A DNA stretch of 64,000 nt. Origin: Pinus tabuliformis. Its lineage: Eukaryota; Streptophyta; Pinopsida; Pinales; Pinaceae. The DNA lies in contig CM062811.1 of the NCBI GenBank assembly GCA_031772625.1, forward strand, positions 644,690,820-644,754,819, read 5' to 3'. A model generated the notes under the pieces. The model ran no database searches and was not told the origin of the DNA. It saw only the letters and a list, made by a program, of their open reading frames with translations. The translations under genes and the position numbers were made by a program. Shown one piece after another: positions 56,133-64,000 of this stretch (within the stretch, counting starts at the first letter, position 1; the number at the start of each line of letters is the position of its first letter).

Positions 56133-58233
56133 TGATGATGAGGCTCATCATTGGGTAAATATATGGACCTTAATACACCTCCAATCTTACTAAAGTAAAC
56201 TCTTCTCATAATTCCTTACATGTTTTAATTATATTTTGCTTAATGAGATGAGTAAAAGTAAGATGTTATGTCTAGTTCTCTAATGTGCATTGATTGGAGG
56301 TTTTTGGGAGAAAATTATGGCAATTATGGCTAATTAAGGTGTAGGAGCTCGAATGAGACAAGAAGGGGAGATTATAGGAGATGGATATTCCTCATTGAAT
56401 CCTCACTCATTCAAATATCCTCCAATCAAATCACACTAGCTCAGAGTTGCAGAGAGCCGAGTCATGAAGACCATTGGCAACCAAGTCAGTGATAGTTAAA
56501 GAACCATTTCATCTTGAGATTGGGAGGCAAGCCTCCCTAGATTTAAGGAAGTTGCTGGAAACTCCAATTGTATATATAAGGAGGCCTAGAGCATCATTAG
56601 GATTCAGATTTTTTATGCAAGATAACTAAGCACTTTCGAGTTGAAGGATTGTGGAAAAACACTGTTATGTATTTTTTTGAAATGTTAATGAAAATGAGCA
56701 TTTCATTGATCCAACACTAAGATGAATTAGAGGGCTGAAGCTTTTAGGTTAGGGCCCAACCCTAGCAATAGAGGTTCCTCTTACTGTACTTGTATGCTTT
56801 GGTTATTTCATAGATTACTTGTTGAATTAATTTTAGCATTGTTTCGTTGCAAGTATTAGTGAATTTGATTAGTTTGCTTTGATTTGTTAATAGCTTTAGC
56901 AGTAGCTTTAAAGAGATAAAGGAATACCAAAAAGGTTGATAACAGGTGGTTATTGCCTCACTCCTCTCTTTAGGGACCATGGATTGAAGGAAAAACTCCC
57001 ATTCAGCCCCAAAAAGACAGAATTTTGATTTCTTATGAAACTTAGGGTGTTCTGCTAATTAGGCAAGCATCTTTAGTTCTTAAGGATAGTTTGAAATTGT
57101 TATTTGTGTTATCTCCAAATTTGTATTAGATTTCATGATGTTTCACAATAGGCTGCAAAGTATTTCCATGTATGAGCTAGGCGAATGCATGATGAGATTT
57201 TGTTTACTTATGTGTTTGGAAATCTTTCTTGTTTTGACATGATTTATGGGTAAATGCCAGTGATGTGTGTATTGCAGGAGTTTCAAGAGTGCAGGAATAT
57301 CTCATGTCAGTAGCCCCAACCTAACCTCATCCATCCATAATTGCAAAAAGCCACTAATTCCATAAACCAAGTTATCATTTCATAAGACCAACTTGTCATG
57401 CTTGTTGAGCAAATCCAACCATCCTAGAAACTTTGGTTTGAGTTCTGAGGAAGTCCTAGCCACTTGCTTTCCTTATTCCTTCCATCACTCACCTTACCTA
57501 ATCCTTATACCACTGCCTAAATCACTCCTTATGCTTTCAGCCTGATCCTGTAGGAATACAAGGGATCCTATAGGTGCATTACGACATCCTGTAGACATCC
57601 TCTAGGATGATCTGTAGTGGCTTGTTTTGAGGAAGATTTGTGAAAAATGCATAAATAAAGATAGGAGAAGACCCCTGCTTTCCTCTCAAGGCTGCTGACC
57701 CTTCACAACCACCTCTCTCCACACCTAACCCACCTACCATACAATCAAGAAGAATTAACATTCACGTTTTCACAAAAAGGAAAAAAAGAAAAGGTTGTTG
57801 TGTTCATTCATATGCACAACAGTAAAGTGTTTTAATTAGATTAGATTGCATGCTTAGGATAGTTAAGGTTCCACATGTGTTAGTTTAGAATTATTCTGAA
57901 GCAATATCTCTTAAGAGATAGCTAGATGAGTGGTGTGTTTTAAGCATTTCCTTTAGTCTTTCATTATAGGAGTAGATAATATTTCAATTCTCTCAATTAG
58001 GGAAAAATTCCCCTTTTTCCATTGGTAATAAAACTTCTTCTAAATCAATAGAAGGTGGTTTGAGAAACCCTAGTGGTCTATCGCCAACTCAACAGTGACA
58101 AAGAGTGGATCCATTGCATCTATTTGTGTATACAACACTGTCACCTCCAAGTTTGTACAAAACCTGGGTTGATAAAGTAAAGTTGGTAGCCCCATGAGTT
58201 GCAGCATTATTACTGCAATACTGGAGCTCATCA
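56133..58233 (+). repeat. A2 3' LTR, full length
   Basis: 2101 bp from TGATGATGAGGCTCATCA to GAGCTCATCA. It is collinear with 19397-21498 throughout. TATA-like TTGTATATATAAGGAGG lies near 56568. Confidence 0.9.
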
Positions 58234-58591
58234 CCACGGGTCACCGAGGATGAGTCTATTTGAGGCACTCTATGGGTGGAGCTCCCATCAGTTGGAATGA
58301 TCCAGTGAACACGGTGTTGATAGGACCAGACATGTTGCCAGAGATGGAACATGAAATGCAAGTAATCAAGAAGAATTTGAAGGCAACACAGGACAAGAAA
58401 AAAATTTATGCATATCGAAACAAGTTGTTTAAGGAGTCTTAGTTTGGAGAACATGTGTACTTGTGCATCAAGTCCAATAAGATCTCCTTGAGGATTGGAT
58501 CATGTGCTAAGTTGTTACCTCGATATTGTGGACCTTTCAGGCTTCTTGATAGGATTGGACCAGTAGCCTATTTACTTACACTGCCTCCTAC
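58234..58591 (+). pseudogene. E5 chromovirus integrase C-terminal part
   Basis: MSLFEALYGW, then NTVLIGPDMLPEME, KNLKATQDKKKIYAYRNK, HVYLCIKSNKISLRIG and KLLPRYCGPFRLLDRIGPVA with YLLTLPPT: the post-DDE and GPF/Y module of chromodomain gypsy integrases. Stop at 58440. It is cut on the left by A2 and on the right by E4, and resumes at 61844. Confidence 0.88.
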
Positions 58592-58923
58592 TGTTATGAA
58601 ACCATCTCACAAAAAGATAGAAAAGTTAGATAAACACCTTCAAAATAAGCCTCTTCGAGGGGGAAACCTTCTTTACATTACACAAATGAACAATTCTTGG
58701 ATGATACAAACGACAAGGCCTCCTTTCTATATATAGGAATCAAAGGGGTCATAATATAATCAGAGCTAACAAAACAATAATAATGTAAGGGCACAATAAT
58801 AACAATAGTGGGCTTCTATGGGGCACAATAATAACAATATGAGGACTACATGGGCACAAAAATACAATAAGGGGGTGTTCTAATAACAATAAGAGGTGAC
58901 ACTAGTAGTATAGGGACCTAACA
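58592..58923 (-). repeat. E4 3' LTR
   Basis: 332 bp. The plus strand begins TGTTATGAAACC and ends GGGACCTAACA. The interior is rich in ACAATAATAACAATA. It matches 61510-61838. Confidence 0.9.
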
Positions 58924-59406
58924 TGCCCCTCTCCTTCAAAAATGGTTGTCCTCAATGCTTGAGTAGTTATTGATGCTTCTGTATAAAATTATTGTCCTCC
59001 CATTTGGAATATTCAACGGTAAGTTCTTCCACTTGATGAGATACTCTGAAATTGATCGATTTCATAGCTGTCGGGTTCTTGTTTCTGTGACTGCTCGAGG
59101 TTCCATTATGATTTTTCCTTCCTCATCAAGTTCTGGAAATATTGTTTGAACTGGGATCTTTTGCAACTTTTGAATGAGTGGCCACACTTCTTTATCCTTC
59201 TTCCATTCATCCCTTGCTTCTTTTATCCAATTTGGTTGGATAATAGAAATAGCACAGAACAATGCTTCCACATGCTCATCCTTTCTTGAGAGTGCATTTG
59301 CAACAACATTTTGCTTCCCTTTTTTGTAGATGATTTCAAAGTCATAACCCAACATATTTGTGACCCATATTTTTTGTTCTTTTAAAGATAATCTTTTTTC
59401 TAAAAA
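58924..59406 (-). pseudogene. E4 RNase H-to-integrase segment
   Basis: The minus strand (59062-59355) reads MLGYDFEIIYKKGKQNVVAN and ALSRKDEHVEALFCA, the end of RNase H and the spacer before integrase in chromoviruses. The frame then stops before any zinc finger. It follows on from the RNase H piece ending at 59407. Confidence 0.8.
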
Positions 59407-60018
59407 TTATTTAAGACTATCATGACCCATTTTTACCTTGAAGTGTCTTCCCATTAGGTAAGGTCGCCATTTCTTAATTGCATGTAGTATTTCCAACATT
59501 TCCTTCTCATAAATAGCTTGCTTGAGATGTAGCTGTAAAAATACCCAATCACCTATATCAAAACTTGTTTCACTGCGATGTTGATCTGCCTGTTGTTTCA
59601 TTCGATTCTGCACCAAAGTGGCACTATCCTTTAAATGTTGGAGAGCTTGTTCTTGATGCTCGATGTGATATTTAAATTCTTGAATCTTTTTCTTCTTGAT
59701 ATGTCTTTCTATATTGAGAGTTTGAGTAGTGATAATTTCTTCCAATGCATTACAAGATATGGTCGGATTCATTTCTTGATGCTCGATGTGATCTTTCACT
59801 TCTTGAACATTTTTCTTCTTGATATGTCCTTCTATCTTGATAGTTTGAGGAGTGGTAATTCCAACCAATGCATTGCAATATATGGTCGGATTCATTTCTT
59901 CTTTCTCGATGTGATGTTTCACTTCTTGAACCTTTTTATTCTTGATATATCCTTTTATCTTGAGAGTTTGAGGAGTGGTAATTATTGCCAATGATTTACA
60001 AGATATGATCGGATTCAT
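59407..60018 (-). pseudogene. E4 chimeric ORF: 41-aa repeats, integrase tail, RNase H piece
   Basis: A 203-codon open frame. Residues 1-123 are three tandem copies of a 41-aa unit (consensus parts EMNPTISCNAL, TTPQTLKIEGHIKKKKVQE, HIEHQ). Residues about 123-160 match a chromovirus integrase C-terminal segment (LVQNRMKQQADQHRSE, SFDIGDWVFLQLH). The end (AIYEKEMLEILHAIKKWRPY) is the RNase H Glu-helix region. In a normal polyprotein RNase H precedes integrase, so internal rearrangement joined them in reverse order. It stays open through both joints. Confidence 0.8.
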
Positions 60019-60021
60019 TTC
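59653..60021 (-). repeat. Three tandem 123-bp units in E4
   Basis: Units start at 59653, 59776 and 59899. The shared words are CTCGATGTGAT, TTCTTGATAT and GGTCGGATTCATTTCTT. The length is a multiple of three, so the repeat can expand without breaking the frame. Confidence 0.88.
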
Positions 60022-60039
60022 TTCTTTCTCAGGGGTTTA

Positions 60040-60800
60040 TTCTTGGTGTATATCCTCTTATTTTGATGTTTCTTGATCATTGTCTTCCTCCTCTTCATAA
60101 TCTATGTAAAATAATTTCTTGTCAACAGATTTATGACCTTTAGCGTATTTTCTATCACAATTGTAACAAAGCCCCTTTTCTCCTTTTTCTTCCAATTATT
60201 GCGGTTTAAACCTGGTAGGTTGTGGAAGGCTAGGAGAAAAAACACTTCCATAATTATAGTCGTGAGTGGGTGGATTCCTTGTTTCCATAATTTCGCTTTC
60301 AATTTTTCTTGCCAACCTGAATTCCTTCTCTAATGAATCAGGTTCCCAAAGACGAACCTCATGTTGAATGTTATCCTTTAAAGTCCCTATGAAGACATCA
60401 ATCCTTTGCTTCTCTAGAATATCATTTACCCTTATATTCAATTTTTGAAAGTCCTCAACGTGCTCTTCCATTGAACCCTTTTGTTTGAGTTTTATCAGTT
60501 GGATAAAGAAGGTGTTTCTCTTTGTATCCTCATAATGTGCTATCATTTCCTCCGTGAAAACTGACCACGTGACAAGTGGTTTACGATAACAAAACCCTTC
60601 ATACCATAAAAATTGATTCGGTTCTATATATAAAGATGCAATATGTACCTTTTGTAATAGTTTCACCTCATGTAGATCAAAATATTGCTCCATCTGTAGT
60701 ATCCAATTTAACAGATCCTTGCCATCAAACTTCCTCATATAGCTTTTTCTTGATTTTAGGAGCCCGATCTCGAAACGACTGTAACTCTATAAATTCAGAT
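60040..60800 (-). pseudogene. E4 gag
   Basis: The minus strand shows MRKFDGKDLLNWILQMEQYF and DLHEVKLLQKVHIASLYIEP at the start of the capsid domain. GSMEEHVEDFQKLNIRVNDI and DVFIGTLKDNIQHEVRLWEP follow, as in chromovirus gag. After a frameshift near 60190 the zinc knuckle reads CYNCDRKYAKGHKSV, where the last Cys is lost, followed by an acidic tail (YIDYEEEED). Upstream codons (to about 60800) look coding but contain a stop. Confidence 0.85.
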
Positions 60801-61496
60801 CTCCAAGTTCTAAAATTACGTCCTACAGTAGCCCTCTGAGTCCTCTTTCTAACCCTGCAAGTCTGATGAAGATTGGATTCTGCAAGGAAGCATTATGTCA
60901 AACCTCCAACGATGACTTGATTATAGACTGGTTCAGTAGAGCGAACTTGTACGAAGTGAACGTGTCACTGTTTCAACCTTAGGACCTAAAACCGATACAA
61001 TGAAAATTTTAGTTTGTCCTCTTTCTATAACTTTTTACGAAATTTCAATCTGATGCTCAAAGAGAAAGTTATGATGAGTTTCCAAGGTCACCTACTTGGG
61101 ATGTAATTTGGGGGCTTGCAGAAACCCTAAATGTATTGGATTGTATCTCCGAACATATAAGAAAACAAGATCTAAAAGTCGGTCCGGAGCTTCACCACGT
61201 TTTTGGCTCAAATGGGTTTTAATTTCGGTGTCTGAAACTTTGTAGAAAAGAAATTATAGCGAAAATTCCATGATGACCTATTTGAGATGGAATTTTGGAT
61301 CTTGCAAAACCCTAACTTCCTCAGATCATAGCTCTGAAAATATAGTGATACAAGCTATGAAATTTGGATCAGTGGTTCAACGAGATATTATCTCAAATGG
61401 GTTTTGTTTTTAGTTTCTGAAACGTCACAGACAAAAATTTATAGCAAAAATTCCACGATGACCTGTTTTGGAGCAGTGAAACCCTAGAATCCAAAG
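60801..61496 (-). other. E4 leader with diverged internal repeats
   Basis: Between the PBS and gag. Related segments near 61065-61130, 61250-61315 and 61445-61490 share AAATTCCA.GATGACCT, then a GCAGAAACCCTAA- or GCAAAACCCTAA-like end, at roughly 180-bp spacing. No coding sequence. Confidence 0.55.
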
Positions 61497-61509
61497 CTTT
61501 GATACCAAA

Positions 61510-61838
61510 TGTTAACCAGGTCACAAAAAGATAGAAAAGATAGATAAATGCCTTCAAAATAAGCCTCTTCTAGGGGGCAACCTCATTTACATTACAGAAA
61601 TGAACAATTCTTGGATGATACAAATGACAAGGCCTCCTTTCTATAAATAGGAGTCTAAGGGGTCATAATATAATCAGAGCCGACATAACAATAATAATGT
61701 AAGGGCACAATAATAACAATAGTGGGCTTATATGCAGCACAATAATAACAATATTGGAACTACATGGGCACAACAATATAATAATGGGGTTGTACTAATA
61801 ACAATAAGGGGTTACACTAGTAGTATAGGGACCTAACA
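61510..61838 (-). repeat. E4 5' LTR
   Basis: 329 bp. The plus strand begins TGTTAACCAGG and ends GGGACCTAACA. The PBS (complement of 61497-61508) lies one base outside its end on the interior side. Confidence 0.9.
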
Positions 61839-61843
61839 CCGAC

Positions 61844-62085
61844 AGTGAAAGTCTAATGATGTTTTCCATGTGTCATTGCTTAAGAAATATGTTAAAGATG
61901 TTGATAATGTGATTGACTAGCCAATATTGCAGGTGGAACCAAAAGGAGAATTCCAGTTGGAACCTTTGTGCATTTTGTAGAGAAATATGCTAATACTTTA
62001 AAACCGAGCAATCAAGTAGGTTAAAGTGCAATGGAAGAACTTTGGGCCCGATGAAGCTACATAGGTGATGTCAGATCATATACAG
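61844..62085 (+). pseudogene. E5 chromodomain
   Basis: After the E4 TSD the E5 reading continues through a one-base frameshift: DVFHVSLLKKYVKDVDNVI, then QVEPKGEFQLEPLCIL, RAIKQVKVQWKNFGPDEAT. The last part is the chromodomain core (VQWKNF.PDEATW) that ends chromovirus integrases. Stops interrupt it. Confidence 0.88.
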
Positions 62086-62419
62086 GTTATGCATCCTTCT
62101 CTATTTGCTGGTTGAGCGGATGTTTTTGGCATATGTTTTGGTGTGATGTTTTGGTATATGTATATATGTATATGGATGTAAATACTGCCATGAGTTTTGT
62201 TATAAAGATCCAATAAGCGGTATGGGTTCCATGTCGTCATGGTTATCATATTGTTATGTTTCTCATGTTTCTTTGCTTCTTAGCAGGATAATCATTGTAA
62301 ATACTGCAATGAGCTAAGTTATAAAGCTCCATGAGAAGTTTGTTTTTCTTTCCAGAAGTCTTGTTGGTTGTAGGTGTCATTAAACACCGAGGTTAGTGTT
62401 CCCCCAAGGGCAAGGGTTT
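62086..62419 (+). other. E5 sequence between chromodomain and putative 3' LTR
   Basis: Non-coding. It holds a duplicated motif (GTAAATACTGCCATGAG near 62179 and GTAAATACTGCAATGAG near 62297, each followed by TTATAAAG). It ends with purine-rich CAAGGGCAAGGG, a candidate PPT. Confidence 0.5.
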
Positions 62420-64000
62420 TGTAACAACACTGGTCAAAAATCAATGTGATAAAGTTAATAAAAGAAAAATAATAACCAAGGTCATGGGACACGTATTCCA
62501 AGATAAATGTTGGGAAAACAAATAAGTGATCGGCATGACCTGTTATTAATTAATGCCTATGCAAATTGGCAAAGGAAATGACAAAGCATCTGGAAAGGAA
62601 AAGTGGCATTAATTGGCATTTTATTTATGAAAATAATGGAAATTAGGAGAAAAGGGAGGTGAAAGGTCACATGTTGCATGTGAGAAGGAAATTGAAGGAA
62701 AATAATGGAAAATTGAAGAAAATAGAGGCCTCATCTAAAAAGGATTATGGGGACCAGTTTGTAGCTTTTTGTCAGTTCAGTTTTGAGCTATCATTTTCTA
62801 CTCTCTCTCTCATACTCTTGGACACTTAGAGTTTTCTTGAAGAAATCTTGGAGGAGTGTGGCATACTTGGGATTTGGAGTAAGAAGAAGAAAGAGGATCA
62901 GGAAAGCATAAGAAGACATCAGGATCAACAACTATCGTGAGTTTTTCTTGTAGGTACCGAGTTGCATGTACGATTTCCTTGCTAGTTTTGGCATTCATGG
63001 CACATGTATGTGGTTTCTGGTTATGATCTTTCATTGGCATGGAAGATTGTCTAGAATGATGGTGATTTTTTCCTAGCCATGACATTTCCTAGATAGCCAT
63101 GATGTTGTGTGTGTCTTTCCTTATGTTTTTTGGTTGGTTCTCATGTTCCTTTGGCCGTGGGTCTAGTTACTAGTTCCTGGAGGCTTGGTTGGACAAATGA
63201 TATGGAAGCTCTGTAACAGCTTGGGTTGAGTAACTAGTCTTGGAAGCCTTAGTTGGAAAACTGCTCTGGAGACCTAAGTTACTAGTCCTAGAAGGTCTGG
63301 TTGGAGAAATTCTCTAGAGCCTGCCAATAGTTATGGGTTGAGGTACTAGTCCTGGAAACCTTGGTTGGAACAAATGCTATAGAGCCTTAGACAACTTGGT
63401 TAGAGACCGATCTAGTGATGATTAGTGATGTCCAACCATGTGGTGGAACATTGGTTGAGGGTTGATTTGGTTTGGCCTCTAGAAGCCCTTGTTTGGTTTT
63501 TTTTAATTTGTTTGATGAGATGCCACATTCATGCTTGGAATATGGCACGGGTGTGATTGGTCAAAATAGAGATTTGTTTCAGCCCAATCTATGATCGGGT
63601 GGTATGTGGAAGTCCCTGACCTAGTTGTCTTATGCACTCATTAAAAAGAGATCATTATCCTTGGCATTTCATGTGTAAATTTTCTTGTTCATATATGATT
63701 CTTATGGTTGTTATATCCTTTTTATTTATGTTGGCTATATGTTGGTTGTGAATATGTTTTATGACAAACTTAATGTATGGCTCTCATCAAGTTTTTATAG
63801 AAAAATAATGAACAATGAATATATGACCTAATAGATGATAATTCAACTATTTTGATAAGGTAACAATACTTCCTTATGAATCTACGATAATTATGAGACC
63901 CTTATGCTCATATATGTTGTTATGACTTGTAGATTACAATTTTTGATATGTTTGACGAAATGTATGTCATGGCTAGTAGGGGTCCAGTTAAGTCATTGAT
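62420..64000 (+). repeat. Probable E5 3' LTR, running past the window end
   Basis: TGTAACAACACTGG starts right after the PPT-like tract downstream of the chromodomain, where a 3' LTR is expected. The end is not in the window, so the partner cannot be checked. It contains a degenerate repeat of about 48-64 bp starting ACTAGT(C/T)CTGGAA at 63169, 63233, 63281 and 63345. I see no gene here. Confidence 0.4.

Larger units (their letters stand above)
51105..58233 (+). mobile_element. A2: second non-autonomous A-family element
   Basis: Truncated 5' LTR (51105-52602), PBS, antisense integrase fragment, A ORF, PPT, then a 3' end duplicated in tandem: a partial LTR, a second copy of the ORF end, PPT, and the full LTR 56133-58233. 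Structure matches A1. The left edge is a deletion junction with B2. At the right edge the sequence passes into chromovirus integrase at 58234, so A2 was inserted in that element. The left target flank is gone. Confidence 0.85.
58592..61838 (-). mobile_element. E4: small rearranged chromovirus-like LTR element inside E5
   Basis: LTRs are 58592-58923 and 61510-61838. The initiator-Met-type PBS lies at 61497-61508 (minus: TGGTATCAAAGC), and the PPT at 58924-58936 (minus: AAGGAGAGGGGCA). Flanks CCTAC (58587-58591) and CCGAC (61839-61843) form a TSD with one mismatch, and the E5 reading LPPTV continues across it. The interior holds gag, a three-unit coding repeat, and an integrase tail fused to RNase H. 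There is no protease, RT or integrase core, so it is non-autonomous. Confidence 0.9.

Noticed and set aside
1..64000. CRISPR arrays, bacterial operons, riboswitches or phage modules
   Set aside because: No regularly spaced identical repeats with unique spacers. All recognisable coding is plant retroelement-like.
1..64000. tRNA genes and functional rRNA genes
   Set aside because: Only primer-binding-site motifs and partial 5S-derived repeats were seen, with no complete tRNA cloverleaf or full 5S gene by eye.

Overview
No intact host gene can be supported here. Almost everything recognisable is transposable-element DNA, stacked by nested insertion: Ty3/gypsy LTR retrotransposons on both strands, a short LTR element carrying its own ORF, a solo LTR, 5S-rRNA-derived repeats, DNA-transposon-like ends, and a large unusual element present twice. 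Most reading frames carry stops or frameshifts. The pattern fits a large, repeat-rich seed-plant genome. A gymnosperm is my guess from the overall style, but no single feature proves it.

Layout. (1) 130-4171: complete minus-strand non-autonomous LTR element 'E1' (947-bp LTRs, TSD GGAGG, initiator-Met-type PBS, PPT, 268-aa ORF) inserted in a G/A-rich tract. It is followed by about 1.1 kb of T-rich sequence and AT-rich repeats to 5.7 kb. (2) 5.74-6.34 kb: broken gag/protease of a Ty3/gypsy element. (3) 6340-21498: 'A1', a non-autonomous element with Athila-like LTRs and PBS. It carries an antisense integrase fragment and its own acidic/coiled-coil ORF. A complete minus-strand gypsy element 'E2' (8423-18912, with an extra RNase H after integrase) is inserted in it, and E2 contains 5S-derived direct repeats. 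(4) The LTR 19397-21498 also serves as 5' LTR of 'B1', a gag-only remnant of the related autonomous family (to 23712). B1 is cut by a CACTA-like terminus.

(5) 25273-41918: 'U1', about 6.8 kb without its insertions, ending TGTTA...TAACA with TSD GGTCC. Inside its ORF sits 'U2' (32288-39517, TSD GGTTG), a younger copy of the same family. U elements have no pair of terminal direct repeats, yet have LTR-like ends and 5-bp TSDs. They carry a conserved ORF of about 1200 codons, a TATA-like box about 830 bp from the 3' end, and two adjacent hairpins about 70 bp from the 3' end. One hairpin shows three compensatory base-pair changes between copies. U could be a giant solo LTR that encodes a protein, or a new integrase-dependent element. 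This is the best candidate for something undescribed.

(6) 41.9-45.9 kb: unassigned DNA with coding-like fragments and a minus-strand solo LTR (43682-45453, TSD TACAA). (7) 45.9-51.1 kb: 'B2', a nearly complete but decayed Athila-like gag-pol. It is joined within an LTR to 'A2' (to 58233), a second copy of the non-autonomous family whose 3' end is duplicated in tandem by 1018 bp. (8) 58.2-64.0 kb: integrase C-terminus and chromodomain of a chromovirus ('E5'), split by 'E4' (58592-61838), a rearranged chromovirus-like element with a three-copy 123-bp coding repeat. A probable E5 3' LTR runs to the window end.

Functionally, B (gag, protease, RT, RNase H, integrase) looks like the family that once mobilised A, because they share LTRs and PBS. 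E1 and E4 would need enzymes from elsewhere. Nothing here looks capable of autonomous movement now.
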